This document shows, one piece after another, positions 10,016 to 21,639 of a stretch of DNA of 64,000 nt (the first letter of the stretch is position 1; every line of letters begins with the position of its first letter). The position numbers and the translations under genes are program-made. The notes below the pieces were generated by a model. That model worked only from the letters and a program-made list of their open reading frames with translations, searched no databases and had not been told where the DNA came from. The DNA is from Mixophyes australis (lineage: Eukaryota; Chordata; Amphibia; Anura; Limnodynastidae). The stretch spans positions 90,478,918 to 90,542,917 of the forward strand of contig JAVHZZ010000003.1 in NCBI GenBank assembly GCA_036250195.1. Reading direction: 5' to 3'.

Positions 10016-10743
10016 ATGGATGGCAGAAAAGCCCAAGGATTTAGGGACTGTTGGGCAGCCATCACCCTGGTACGGCCCGAGTTGGTGGATTCCAGAAGAA
10101 TTATCCACAACAAGTACATTAAAGGTAGGGTGGAGGATGGACAACGGGCAGAGATTCCAACAGCCCAAGTCCAGTTGCATTGGGGCCATTGTAACAACCT
10201 GGTGGAAGTTGGAGTTATGGTGGGAATGTTCAATGAGGTAATATTGGGCAATGATTTACGGCAAAACATCGGGAATTATTTTGTTGGAAACAATGCCCTT
10301 AGAGAGGCGAGCCCCAGGCAAAAGAAGAACAACCACCCCTACACGCCAGTGACAACCGGGTTTCAGCAAACTCTCTTTTCCATCTATGGGCCTCTGAGGG
10401 TGAGCAACCAAGACCATCCTGAGGAGGGAATAGTCCTGGGGGAGGAGGATAAATCTAGATTGCAAGAAGCCCAGTTACTACTAGCAAATATATCATATAA
10501 GAGGGGGGTGGTAGATGAATGTGCTTGGTTGGACGGGTTACTGTATACGGTGTCCTGCCAAAATCATAAGTACAGGTTGGTAGTCCCACCCAAAAATCGG
10601 GATCGGTTCATAGCTCAGGCCCATGAAAAAGGAGGTATCGATCACCAAGGAAAAAGGAGAACACGAGCCAGGCTCAGGCAGCACTTCATGTGGTTATCTT
10701 TAGCAAGGGATGTAGCCCACTACATAGCCAACTGTGCAGACTG
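10016..10743 (+). pseudogene. Protease fused to integrase zinc-finger region (pol remnant)
   Basis: An open frame of 242 codons ends at a stop near 10742. Its first ~85 residues contain the protease C-terminal half: LVRPELVDSRRI, EIPTAQVQL and the VILGNDL block typical of retroviral-type aspartic proteases. The catalytic Asp-Thr/Ser-Gly is not seen in this frame and would lie just upstream. Residues ~150-242 hold the region before integrase: WLDGLLY, LVVPPKNRDRFIAQAHEKGG and the HHCC-finger helix RLRQHFMWLSLARDVAHYI ending in C-A-D and a stop. The ~1.5 kb that should separate them, RT and RNase H, is missing, and so is the DDE core. An old internal deletion therefore joined the two ends of pol in one frame. 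Confidence 0.8.
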
Positions 10744-11222
10744 AAAGAATATGTTAGGGCAGGGCTGCAACAGTAACCGTCAGACACAAGAGGGGAGAAG
10801 GCAGCATAGAAAGCAGGACATTGATGACTGTGTGATGTTACTCTCACTAGTCCCTATAGGAGATAGTGTGCAGTAGGATTCCTGCAAGAAGCCAGTCCAT
10901 AAGCGGACGCAGACTGGGGAAATGAGTAATCCCAGGGCTGAATGGAACTGGGGAAGGTGGAGGCGTAGCCAGACAGGACCTCAGACAACCAGGGAAAAGC
11001 AGTCGATAGGTCTCTCAGGCAGAAGGGCTCAGAGTAGCTACTGGAACAGGATACAGAGACTTCCTGCAGAGGCTCTGGGAATTAACCGATTCTGGCGGCT
11101 TCAAGGATACAATAAGGTGCAACAAGTGAACGCTGGAGGCTGTGCACAGCCCAGCAGGAAATTGGTTCACTTCGCGGGAGACCGCATAAAACATGCAGTA
11201 GTGTCCACAGAAGTTTAAAAAA
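10744..11222 (+). other. 3' internal region of the retrotransposon
   Basis: A stretch between the integrase stop and the 3' LTR with no recognisable env. A frame at 10922-11218 is rich in Arg, Gln and Trp and matches nothing I know. A purine-rich run (AAAAAATGGGGAGAAAA) spans the LTR boundary and could be the polypurine tract. Confidence 0.5.
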
Positions 11223-11466
11223 TGGGGAGAAAATGGGGTGCTACTGGATTGAGAACTTTGTATTCATCACCCGTTTTTCACAATTTATTGTACTTTTAAG
11301 CCCAGTCTAAGTATATACACCACAGCATTGGTGTATTATGTGTATTATTATTTCATGTTATTAGGTACATTTTGCGCTTGCTATTACCTGCAATATTATA
11401 TGTAGTATAAATAGTTGAATCCTGCAGAGGGTAGCTGCCATCCCAGCTAAGGGTGGTATCCTCACG
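11223..11466 (+). repeat. 3' LTR, internally deleted
   Basis: Aligns with both ends of the 5' LTR but jumps from TGTAGTATAAATA straight to GTTGAATCC. About 0.95 kb, including the polyadenylation signal, is missing. It also preserves the unoccupied site of the hAT MITE present in the 5' LTR. Confidence 0.8.
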
Positions 11467-12075
11467 TTCATTCTTTTCCCTCTTTTAATATGAAAGCAAG
11501 TAAGAACATGCAACAGGCAAACATAGGCTGTAGTATAATTGTAGGTAGAGTGTCAGTATAATTTAGAATAGAAGTAATATGATTAGCTGAGTTAATAGTA
11601 AACTTCAAAGTACGTCTATATAAAGTACACCAGCATAATTTTGAGGATACAACTTGGAAGGTAGCGGATTGCTATCAGATTAGTTCTTACCCAGGGGATA
11701 GCATACAGCACAAACCTAGGCACATTTAAGTGCAACTGAGCAGTGAAAGAAAATTGTGTTTACCATGTTGTGCTATTTGTACAAATAAATTGGGAATCAC
11801 AGAGGAATATGTTTAGCTCTTTTATCCCCAGATGGGGATGTACTTCAACAGAATACTGGATAAGCTTGCAGTTTTCGTTGCTTTCCTATCATTAGACTTC
11901 AGCTGCTGCTAACTGGATATTCTGCATTAGCTACAGCAATATAACAGCAATCGTTAATTTTATTTGCCTATAGCAAAAGATTCACTGAGAGCCAATTCGA
12001 CAAAGAAACTCAAGCCCAGTTTAGAAGACTGAACAACAAAGGTTTCATGAAGTCAATATTTTAAGATGAGCCTGA
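11467..12075. other. No recognised content
   Basis: AT-rich sequence downstream of the LTR element with no gene or repeat that I can support. Confidence 0.4.
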
Positions 12076-12078
12076 TAA

Positions 12079-12228
12079 GCAGCACAAAGTGTAATTAAAA
12101 TGCAGAGTACGGCATGGTTTTATACCTTAAGAGCAGTCATATTTTAAGGTGACTGTGGTGAGCACCACCAAGTGTATTTAAAATGTAGAGTATGGCATGG
12201 TTTTATACCTCAAGAGCAGTAATATTTC
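12079..12228. repeat. Two-copy tandem duplication, ~82-bp period
   Basis: Copies at about 12079-12146 and 12161-12228 share AAAATGYAGAGTAYGGCATG, GGTTTTATACCT and AAGAGCAGT with a few changes. Confidence 0.8.
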
Positions 12229-12880
12229 ACATTTTATTGAGTGTGGACAGAAGCCCCTAACATAGGTTAGCACAGTTGATTGAATGATGATCTACAGAGA
12301 CTGGCTGCTGAAGATGGATTATTATGAGCTGAAACAGGGCGTAGTGAGATAGAATGTCTATGTCTAAGATCTCCCCTTGGCTCTTTATTATTCTGTCACT
12401 TAGTTACATATAGTGTTGCAGACTTTATTCCATAACATAAATCTCTAATATTCTAGACAATATACATTTTTAGTTATTTGCCCATAAAAGTGGGCATATA
12501 ACTAAAGGGCAGGGGAAACTGTTTTGTAGGCTGAACCAATATTCAGCCACTGTGCTTTATGTCTTTCTATTGTCACAAGTCACTTGTGAATTTATAGACT
12601 GCAATCTCATGAGATTGGGCGCAATCTATATTTAGGCCACAGGTATACTTAAAAGTGTTTCTGTTATTCAATATTGTTAAATGGCTCAACTCTGTGATTC
12701 TTGTACCAGGTGCTATTCTCACTGTAAACTGTCTACCAAAGCTGCAGTATTTAAAATGCACCATAGTTGCCCACTGACCAGGCTCTGTTAGGGATGTACA
12801 TTTCATGTGACGTGCATATATATATTGTCTTACATAAAGATTGTCCTCATCTTTCCTCATAACAGTGAATAACATTATAT
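12229..12880. other. No recognised content
   Basis: No gene, repeat boundary or RNA recognised. A 158-codon frame on the minus strand at 12573-13049 crosses into the MITE at 12881 and is not a convincing gene. Confidence 0.4.
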
Positions 12881-13106
12881 GGGGCAGAATCAATTCCCCA
12901 CGTTGTTCTTCAGAACAATGAGTGCCGCGCATCATTACTGTTGCTACGGTAACTTTAATCTGGAGTTTTGCTCGCAGTTCACAGAGCTTTGAGCAAAAAT
13001 CAGCATTGAAATTACCGTAGTAATGGTAATAATGCGCAGCTATTACCATAGTAATGGAAATAGTGTGTGGACCCCATTGTATAACGCAGGGAATTGAATC
13101 TGCCCC
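12881..13106. mobile_element. MITE, GGGGCAGATTCAATT terminal repeat family (copy 2)
   Basis: Ends GGGGCAGAATCAATTCCC and the complement of GGGAATTGAATCTGCCCC. The interior has inverted ACCGTAGTAATGGTAATA-type blocks and GAGCAAAAATCAGCATT, also seen in the 1.7-kb copy. Flanking triplets are TAT and GAT. Confidence 0.75.
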
Positions 13107-14159
13107 GATAAATAAAATGCCTGTCTACTAAATCCAGCAGTCAAGGGAAAAAATGTCTCAGCTTAAATTCACTGTGTGAAAATAAGTTATGTTTACAGTA
13201 TAACAATATAATGATGCTGCGTAACATACAGGGCATGCTGCAGTAAGGCTATTTCATATAAGCAGTTTATTTAATGTAGAATACACACAGATATTATATT
13301 AAAGTAAATGACAACATGCAGAGTTAATATTTATTTTTCTATAGCCCCGTTGCTTTAACACTGGGGACTCCATCATAGCTCAAAGACCGCCGGTCAATAT
13401 TTAATTATAATATTGTCATATTTCCTTTCTAATTAGTGCAACCAGTCAAATCTAAATGTAATAAGCTCAATGTGATACATATACATTTGATATATTATTA
13501 TGTACCTACAACGTGATATTTTTTATCAGTATAATACACTACAGCTGGTCTAAATGCAGTCTCCAGAGGCTTAACTGGAAAATTCAAAGCTGTAGACTAT
13601 TCGTTGATTCCGTAAATTGCATCAAGCTGCCTACAGTTATTTCACTTTTTATTTCTCACCAGAGTGTTATCAAAGAGTAACAGATTTTCTTTAGTGACGG
13701 GCTTTGCAATTCTTTGTGTGCTGTAAGTAATTCTTTGAGCAACATGTCTATACCAATCTGCTCTGCGGGTTATATAGCTACAAATATATAAAAAGTTAAA
13801 CAAAAGGTAAAAACATTTTTGCTGTTTTAAGTTAAGTGAAATGCTTTTAGATAAATTATATCATTGCAAACATTACATGCAAGATCTTTAACTTATGTCA
13901 AACAATATGTTGTATTGTAAAACTGGGTCAGTGGAGAGCATAGGTGTGTGACTTTATCTCCGTATGTCTTCTGTGATTGATTTTGACAGGTATCCCAAAA
14001 AGGAAATAATTTACAGCCTATCACATGGTGGAGTGGAAAAGTAAATGATTAGCGGGAACAGTTTGGGAAATCATATGCAGATTCATGTTCATCATATACA
14101 TCAATTTCCAATCAGATAGGGTACATCTCTGTGCTCACCAAATACAGTTACATGTCAGA
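13107..14159. other. AT-rich, apparently unique sequence
   Basis: No repeat boundaries or genes recognised. The stretch at about 13380-13760 has moderate complexity without transposon hallmarks and could be ordinary unique or conserved non-coding DNA; nothing in the sequence itself decides this. Confidence 0.35.
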
Positions 14160-14302
14160 CAGGGGAGGGCTGGCAAATTTTAGCCTGGGGGGCAAGACTC
14201 GACTTAGCAGCCTATTAGAAAAATTTTAAGGGAAAAATATGCAGATGGCCCAGTGACCCAACCCAAGGTAGCCCAATATGGGACCAGCCCAGCCGGCCCC
14301 GG
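14160..14302. mobile_element. Probable hAT-like MITE
   Basis: Left end CAGGGGAGGGCTGGC and right end ...CCAGCCCAGCCGGCCCCGG are partly complementary. The flanking octamers ATGTCAGA and ATGTCTCA agree at 6 of 8 positions, consistent with an aged 8-bp duplication. Confidence 0.5.
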
Positions 14303-15222
14303 ATGTCTCAGGGATAATAGCCTAAAGTTCATTATAAAGTACTCCATAGATCAGCCATATTACAACCCTATTGTCCAATCACATCATGTACCTCCTTCAT
14401 TCCACCATCTCTATTAAGGATGCCATCATAAAGCCCAACATGGCAACACTGCAACCCTCTCATGACTCCATCATGCCAGCAAAGGCACATACCAATGCTG
14501 TTTATCTTCTTCAACTGAGTTTCCATATCTGTGTTATTAGTAATTTGGGCCCTAGCTAGGAATCATATTGTCTAAGTACTTCCTTTACACACTACACATG
14601 GCACTTTTGGACTTTACCAAGGAATTGGAAACAAAGATCAGTGTTCCAAATAGCCTAAAAAATACTTTTTTTCCAAGATGGTGTAGTGTCTGGGTGAATT
14701 TAAAATATCACTGGAGAATAAAAGAGATTTTGGACTAACGAAGATTATTTATAATGAAAACGTGCAGCACATAGGAGCAACAAATGGTGATACAAAATGA
14801 TGAGTAGACATTCAATAGTCATGTGCATAAACATACAGAACCCTGCATACATTTGCGTTCCAAGATGCTTGCCCATATGAAATGAGTTAATTGCGTTCTT
14901 TTTGATGAGTGGAACAGTGTGGGAATATGAGTGTTCCTCACCACTATAGGCAAGACACGAGGTCTGACTTAAAACATGGAAAAGCAAAAATGTGATCTTC
15001 TGGATGATATTATACTCAAGTTCCTTTAAGGTCTAGCTGAAAGATGGAGCAGATGAATGTGGCAAGATATCTGCACATATAAATGCACTAATGGATTAAT
15101 CTATGCACAATTGTGCAATAAAGATTAGCTGTGCTGTGTAAGTGATGTAGTTAGGAAATTACTTCTCATGTCTTCTGAAAAGTATAGATATATTTGTTAG
15201 TGCTTGTGCTTACCAGTATACA

Positions 15223-15225
<3 letters not shown>
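14303..15225. other. No recognised content
   Basis: No coding domains or repeats that I can support. Confidence 0.4.

Positions 15226-15226
<1 letters not shown>

Positions 15227-15280
<54 letters not shown>
15227..15280. repeat. (TA)n microsatellite
   Basis: About 27 TA units. Confidence 0.95.
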
Positions 15281-15282
<2 letters not shown>

Positions 15283-16900
15283 ATATCCTGTACATGAGTT
15301 AGAGTGCTTCAAATATCCAAAGGCTTGATTACCACCAACAACAGACTTCACTAATCCCACCATCCTCTATCATCTAATATTTGGCACCTTCTATGTTGGA
15401 CAATTTAGTTGTAGCCATCAACTAAGTCTTGGTAGTTAGCTGGATGTAATCTAAATCTTTGGATGCTCAATACCACCACTGAATGGTCTGCTGCAGAACC
15501 CCATTCAGACCCCTATGTGGAAGCTCCCGGGACCATTTGAGCAGGGTCTGCTGCTGACAGTGTTTTCAATTCTTTCTCAGTTCCAGGATTATCCAGCATT
15601 GCTTTGGGCCATATAAACCCATTTTCTCTATGTTTTGGTGCTCCTTTGTAGGATTCCCTGGAGAAACGGTTGTTAACATTGCACATGATATGAAACTTTC
15701 CTTATTGGCTGTTTTTCATCTAGATGTTCTACTAGCAACAGATTTTACATAATTTTATTTGTTTTGCAGCATAAGTGTACTTTAGAAGAAATTCTGTGCT
15801 ACAGTGTATGTTTACTTTCTTTCGATTGGAGTGCTGAGGAAAGCAAAAACCAACTCCAATTAGTGGCACTGGAAGGTGAAGGGGTGATTCTCACCTCCAA
15901 TGCTCTCTGGACACTCCTTAAAGTGAACACAAACTGTTTCAGTTCCAGGTTTCCACTGCATCACTCAGAGTCTTATTAGACTGACTTCAAAAGCCTACTT
16001 TACAATTACTCTAGATTCTAAACATGATAGTGAATGTTTGTTCAGGAGGTTCACTCCACTATGCCCTTGGTTCTAGTAGCATACAGCTGTAACAAATACT
16101 AAATTTAAAACTGGTGCATCAATAGTTTACCACACCAAATCATTCCTATAATATAACTGTCTTAAATCAGCGTTGCCTGTAATGGCTTCTTGTGGAACTA
16201 TTACCCCACATTGCAAAAGTCATTTGGTCTAAAATCCTATTCCATATAAAAATAAATAAATAAAATTGGCAATGTACCTCTCCCCCTAAATGAATAGCCA
16301 GCACCATTGCCATAGTCTGGGCTGGTTACCATTAAAGTAGAGGACAATGTGTGTTGTGTGGCAAGCAGAACTAGGCTATTACAGAATCAGCTGTTTCCAG
16401 CTCAGTCCCATGGAGTGGATTTACCCCAACCCTCCTCCTGGAAATCCCCTTGCTGAACAGTATTGGAGCTGATCCAGACACTAGGTACCAAGGTAAAAGT
16501 TTGCATCATCTGGGTGTGTTGTGTCGTTCCTGACACATCCATATACTATCATCTAGAGTGGATATTACTAGTCTACTGTAAACATCTTTATTGGAATTGT
16601 TTGTGATGTAAAGCCTGAAATAAAGATAATTAGGTCAGACCTTTCTCTTTTTGTGTCTTGCAGCCAACACAATTCAAATGAAAAACAATGTGTGCCTTTA
16701 TAACAAGCTGTTAAAGTAAAATAATTGGATGAAGGTTATAAGTAATTATTTCTGTACACTACAATCAGTTGCGATGCAATGAATACACAACCTACTTATA
16801 ATCGCAATAACATGTAAATAAAATATATATTTGTCTATTGTTTCATATAAAAAATAAAGTGGTAAAGAGGCTAAATATTGTTTACAACTTTCAAATGATA
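15281..16900. other. No recognised content
   Basis: Mixed sequence with short unrelated open frames. Two pyrimidine-rich CAG junctions (near 15768 and 16664) look like splice acceptors, but no coding exon follows either. Confidence 0.4.
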
Positions 16901-17099
16901 AGTTTGGTATCAATCCGTTCGCAATTGCATGAGACCGTTTCCGGTGTTATTTATGTTAATTATAAATAATATCACTGTTTCATGCATTAAATGTCCAGCT
17001 CACAGGGATCATGAAAAAAACTGTTTCAACAGGTCTAGAGCGGGAATCTGGAGAAGAACACCTCGCAATTCCAAGGAACAATGACCAGAAGAATCCACA

Positions 17100-17361
17100 A
17101 ATGCTGTACCAAGTTCTTAGAAGGTCAAGACCCTTTGTTATGTCACAATTTTATTAAACTGCGCGTGTATAAATTGTACCCCTCCGGCTTTGGAAACCAA
17201 AGTGTTCTGAATGACACTTGAGTTGGCGCCAACAAGCACACACATATATATATATACCAAACTTTGCCTTGCTATTCTTTGCTACTAAATACTTTGTGCT
17301 TTGGAACCACATCGATTGCATCAGAGAATCTTTATTAATGATGACAGTTACGGATGTAACA
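17100..17361 (+). repeat. 5' LTR of the endogenous retrovirus
   Basis: The segment from about 17178 aligns with 27006-27175: CCGGCTTTGGAAAC, ACCAAACTTTG, TATTCTTTGCTA, TTTTGTGCTTTGGA-like and GAATCTTT blocks are shared. A TATA-like TGTATAAATT lies near 17167, suitably upstream. The end is GATGTAACA at 17361. The left boundary is not visible and is approximate. Confidence 0.7.
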
Positions 17362-17364
17362 GCT

Positions 17365-17382
17365 TGGGGGCTCAGAAGCGTT
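17365..17382 (+). promoter_or_regulatory. Primer-binding site, tRNA-Pro type
   Basis: TGGGGGCTC, the complement of the 3' end of proline tRNA, begins three bases after the LTR end. The next bases diverge. A proline-tRNA primer is usual in class I (gamma-like) retroviruses. Confidence 0.75.
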
Positions 17383-17458
17383 CTCCACTCTACTCCAGGA
17401 CTCGCAGACATACGGATTATGGTTTCTCAACAAAGGAACAAAGGGTGGACACGTCACA

Positions 17459-17468
17459 GAAGGTAAGA
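17459..17468 (+). promoter_or_regulatory. Candidate retroviral splice donor
   Basis: GAAGGTAAGAAT in the leader, about 100 bases after the primer site, matches the donor consensus (AG|GTAAG). It would splice the subgenomic env message. A second GTAAG occurs near 17571. Confidence 0.4.
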
Positions 17469-18138
17469 ATGCTTATCATTCTATACTTTTAAATTTTATC
17501 TCTTGTGTTGATAAACCAATTTCCTGCTTTATGAGTTTCCCTGGAGGAGCTGGAGTGAATCTAGGGACAAAGGTAAGATTCTGATACATAGTCCTGTTTT
17601 GAGACTGCTGTGTGTTTGTTTTAATAGTGCATATTACATTTCTATACTGCCACAGATTTATGCATATAGATATATAAGAAGTTTTGTTTTGTTGTTATAT
17701 AGTAAAATAAATTGTTAAACATATCTAAGAAAACAAGGTTGCCAACAATAGGAAATTTTATGAGCAAAGTGTGTTTATTAGTGTGTGGGGTGTAACAAAG
17801 ATGTTACTTTGTATAGGCACGCAACACAGATGGTTAGTAATACGGCCTTGTGTTTCGCATTTGTATTGGTATACTATGCAGGCATTTCATAGTACTGCCT
17901 AGTGTTTTTGTATTGGTACACAACGTGGACAGTTAATAGTACCGTCTAGCTAAGCGCTCAAAACTTTTAGAATATAGTATATTGTATTTCATATTATGCT
18001 ATATTATAAGTATGTGATTTGCCTCACTGGAAAAAGTTTCCTGTGGGAGAAATGCCTCACTGAGAGAAAGTGTTCCTAGTGGGAAGAGTGAGTTGACATT
18101 GTTTTAGAAACGTTTCACTCCGCGGACGCGCAAATCAT

Positions 18139-19310
18139 GTCAGACCTGTATTTGTTAATAATTGGCATTTTTTAACCTACCCAAGAGTCTTAAGGACTAC
18201 AGATTATGGGAGCTGGGCAGGCACGATATAGGGGAAACTTTAGAGCTCAAGTATACGGTAGGAACAAAGGGGTCTGCAATATACACAATGTGCAGGATAT
18301 ACGGTCTTAAAGCAACAATATATTGTGAGAAGTGGACAAAAATAACTGATGAGTGTGTGAGAAAATTTCCTAGTGTTGGAAGCTTTGAGATGTTTTTAAT
18401 ACAGTTAAAGAGCATATTTGTATGCTAAATTCAAGAAAATTATGGTTTAGATATATCGCATACATGTTTAAATTTGTGGCAGAGTCAAGGCAAAGTTTGG
18501 TGCAAGGAATTAGTGCAGGTGATTAAAGACAATTGTTTAAAATCTGAACAAGCAACAGTGCCACACCCAACGTATGTGGATAGCACCCAAAGTGCAGCCA
18601 GGTAAAATAGTGAGCCTGTAAAACTATACCCAGTTTTAGAAAAAAGTAAATGTATTATTGAAGGGAATGAAGATGAGCCTACTTTAATTTATGCAGTGAC
18701 TAATACTTTACAATTAGCTACAACTGACCCCACTAAGACCCTCGCGCATACCAGTAAACATAAAAGTATCCATTGTGCAGAGACAATAGTTCCAGCAATT
18801 GATCTGGGGAGTAGTGAAATTGTCGAATTAAACCCAGTTTGAACAATGGCTGTTCCTAATGGGGAAGCAGTTAAGGATGGGAGGTCCCAGTCAGGAAAGT
18901 AGCCATACACTGTCACTGGAGTAAATATGAATTACATTCTATTTTCACTGACTTCCCTGATCTTAGGAAAGATTAAGCTAAATGCCAAAACATTTTTAAG
19001 GCTTTGGGGAATGCACATGAACCAACAAATAAAGATTGGCAGAGAATTTTGAAGACTTGTCTCCCTCCTAATACTGAAACTTCCAATTTTATAAAACGTT
19101 AACTTGAGGAGGACAAAACTTTGATTGATAAAGACAATCCGACAAATAAAAAGGATATTAATGTGCAATTCAATATATATTTGGCAGAGGTAATTAATTG
19201 GCATAAAATATTTATCATCAAACAAAAGGATAGTGAAAGTGCAGAAGATTACTTTACATGGGCAATGTAAGACATAGCTACATATACTGGAATTCAAAAA
19301 TATCAAAGAT
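18139..19310 (+). pseudogene. ERV gag (matrix and capsid remnants)
   Basis: A matrix-like N-terminal part at about 18139-18428 is broken by a stop and frameshift just after its ATG. After a degenerate middle, the capsid C-terminal half is readable at about 18920-19300: DWQRILKTCLPP, then a block with VQFNIYLAEVINWHK and DSESAEDYFTWAM, which fits the major-homology and following helices of gamma-type capsids. Several stops interrupt it. Gag builds the particle. The nucleocapsid zinc knuckle and protease that should follow are absent, the capsid running almost directly into RT. The leader and primer site lie upstream. Identification of capsid is fairly firm; matrix is by position. Confidence 0.7.
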
Positions 19311-19311
19311 A

Positions 19312-20850
19312 ATGTTCACCATCCTGACTGTCAGTACCTCATTGCTTTCTCCCATAAAGCGGTACAATACACATGGGCAAGAATTCCGCAGGGGATCATT
19401 GAGATCCCCAGTATCTTTTCTCAAGCCTTGCATGACTGTTTACTATCTTTTCAGTCAAGCAATGGATCTGTTGCAATTCAATATGTAGATGATTTATTGC
19501 TGTGTTCACATTTGTTTATGTCATCAGTGTCTGATACTAAACATTTATTACTGCATCTCTCACAAACAGGGCATAAAGTTGCAAAGGATAAATTACAGCC
19601 ATGCCAGAAAAAAAGCAAAATTCTTGGGGCATTGTCTCACCCAGGGACAAAAAACCTGAGAGAACGGGCAGGATTCAGGCTATATAAGACATGAACCAGC
19701 AACAGATTCATACTTTCTTAGCGATGTGTGGGTACTGTACATCCTGGATCCCAAGTTTTTCTTTTCTGGCTTTACCATTGCAGGAGTTAGTCTCATCCTC
19801 AAAACCTTGTCTCACATACTGAAGAATCAGGGCAAGAATTCTTTAACCTTATAGAGAGTCTGTCTAAAGCTGCTGCCCTGGGTGTGCCTGATTATAAAAA
19901 ACCTTTTGAGTTATACTGTATGGAAGCTGATGGTTGTGCAGCAGGAGTTTTGGCTTAGAAAAATGGTGATGCTAGCAGACCGGTAGCCTATTATAATGCG
20001 CAAATGGATATTTTAGCAAAATCTCTCCCTACATGTTTGAGAAGTGTAGCAGTAACAGCTCTTCTTGTAAACAAGAGTGAGGACATAGTTCTAGGACATG
20101 ATTCAACTGTCTATACTAGGCATGTCTCCTCAGCAAAGTTTACGAAATGGGAATTAGCACTAATGGAACCTGTAAATATCACAATAAAGGTGTAACACAT
20201 TAAATCCAGCTACATATTTAGCATGTGTGCCTCAAGATGCACAAAGGGTAGAAAGAGAGGAGAATATAACTGAGGGTGAATTTGGCAGGTATATAGATAC
20301 GCATGATTATATGGAATTTTTGAATCAGACCTTTATTGCAAGACCTGACATACATGACACCCCCTTAGAAAAGGTAGACTTTACGTTTTACACAGATGGA
20401 AGTTGTCATAGACAGACAGACACAGGAGAAGTATGTACTGGTTATACTGTTGTAGATGATGAAGGTGTTATAGAAGCTGAATCCCTTGGTCCACCTCACT
20501 CAGCCCAAGTGGCTGAACTCATGGCATTGAGAAGAGCCTGTGAGTTGGCAGAGGGTAAATCAGTTAACATATATACTGACTCTAGGTACGCCTTTGGGGT
20601 AGTGTTAGACTTTTGGGCCCTCTGATGTCTTGCAAACTTTATGTAGCACACTCACAACACATAAAAGGACTTCTGACAGCAATACAGTTACCAAGGGAAG
20701 TAGCAGTTTTCTACTGTAAAGTGCACACATATGACAGATAACCCATATCAGTCGGTAATGACAGAAAGGATGAGGTTGCTAAGAAAGCAGCAGGCACACT
20801 AGTAAAAACAAATGTGATCAAATTAATGACTTTTGAAGCTCTCAGTGTAC
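19312..20850 (+). pseudogene. ERV pol (reverse transcriptase palm to RNase H)
   Basis: The RT begins in mid-domain: a TWARIPQG block near 19360 is followed by the FSQALHD helix and the catalytic YVDD at 19482-19493, then the GHKVAKDKLQ and ILGAL thumb motifs. The connection domain (FELYCMEADG, RPVAYYNAQMD) spans about 19880-20010 and contains stops. RNase H at 20380-20830 shows FTFYTDGS with the first acidic residue, AELMALRRACELAEG with the Glu, and IYTDSRYAFG with the next Asp; after a stop near 20624 the last block (VGNDRKDEVAKKAAG) follows. Integrase is missing. The enzyme would copy viral RNA into DNA. Frame changes near 19690 and 20195 plus stops make it inactive. Confidence 0.9.
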
Positions 20851-21099
20851 AGGAATTAATAGAGATGCAAGATTTGTGTCCCCTACAGGAGAAGGCTGTC
20901 TGGAAGTCAAAGGATGTGGGCAAGAGTCCTCTGGCATATCATATCAGATCCTGATCACATAAATCATTAATCTGACAGTGTGTGGGGCTATTGTCTGAAG
21001 AATATTGTGCTGTAACCCCATAATTGTAGAGAATTGCATCCAGCGATGTTAGTCTAATAATAATTTGAACCTAGGGGTACATGCACTAGATGATTATCA

Positions 21100-21580
21100 T
21101 TAATTGGTAGGTAAGGTCTTAAAAAAAACTGATTTCTGGATGTGTTCTAATGTGCCTTAGGGACAAAATAATGTAGGACTAGTACCCTTTCCACTAAATA
21201 TCTCTGAGGTACTTAAATTACAGACTGGGAGATCAATTGAGGGAAGGTATAATATGACAAGGTCCCCTACTTTGTCACTGCACCAATACTCGGTAGATAA
21301 GACTTTGCTGTGCATAAATATTACCCACACAAATAAACCCGTGCACTGGGAAGCGGGATGACCAGACAATAAAAAAAAACAAAAATTTCCTGCCGCTAAA
21401 AACTATGTGCTCAAATGACTGGAAAGCTGGTGGCTCAATACCTGCAGCTGTGAAGAACCTGTGGGTTCTTAGACAAAAACTAACAAAAGAAAAAATGACA
21501 GCACTGGAAATTGGAAGTCACCGCTGACCAATTACGATTCCGTGAAGTTTGATGACTCTTATAAATTTTTAATATTAAAT
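21100..21580 (+). pseudogene. ERV env surface-subunit remnant
   Basis: Directly downstream of pol, a frame reads KKTDFWMCSNVP and then LVPFPLNISEVLKL and LLCINITHTNKPVHWEAG, with NIS and NIT glycosylation sequons and cysteines spaced as in a retroviral surface glycoprotein. It has several stops. Position after pol and before a transmembrane-type fragment at 26.84 kb supports env. The gene is cut by the chromovirus insertion. Confidence 0.6.
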
Positions 21581-21639
21581 GAATTATAAAATATATAAAA
21601 TATTGTTACATTGGATCCCACTGTAACAGATACTGGATT

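Larger units (their letters stand above)
7335..11466 (+). mobile_element. LTR retrotransposon lacking RT and RNase H
   Basis: Two terminal copies of one sequence enclose gag, protease and integrase-zinc-finger fragments in normal order. The 5' copy spans 7335-8915 (including a 374-bp inserted MITE). The 3' copy spans 11223-11466 and lacks an internal ~0.95 kb. Matching blocks include CTACTGGA, CCCAGTCTAAGTATATACACC, TATTACCTGCAATATT and CATCCCAGCTAAGGGTGGTA. A TGG-starting primer-site candidate follows the 5' LTR and a purine run precedes the 3' LTR. RT, RNase H and the integrase core are absent, so mobility would need help from a relative. It is probably a Ty3-type element; without RT the clade cannot be fixed. 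Confidence 0.85.

Noticed and set aside
9668..10269. Long minus-strand frames (173 and 140 codons)
   Set aside because: They are antisense to gag/protease, whose zinc knuckle and VILGNDL motif fix the coding strand as plus.
12573..13049. 158-codon minus-strand frame
   Set aside because: It crosses the boundary of a MITE and shows no domain.
15166..15363. Frame with a long Ile-Tyr run (also at 2866, 3397 and 63111)
   Set aside because: Translation of (TA)n microsatellites.
15764..15979. Coding exon after a pyrimidine-rich CAG
   Set aside because: No domain, no donor at a sensible place and no neighbouring exon.
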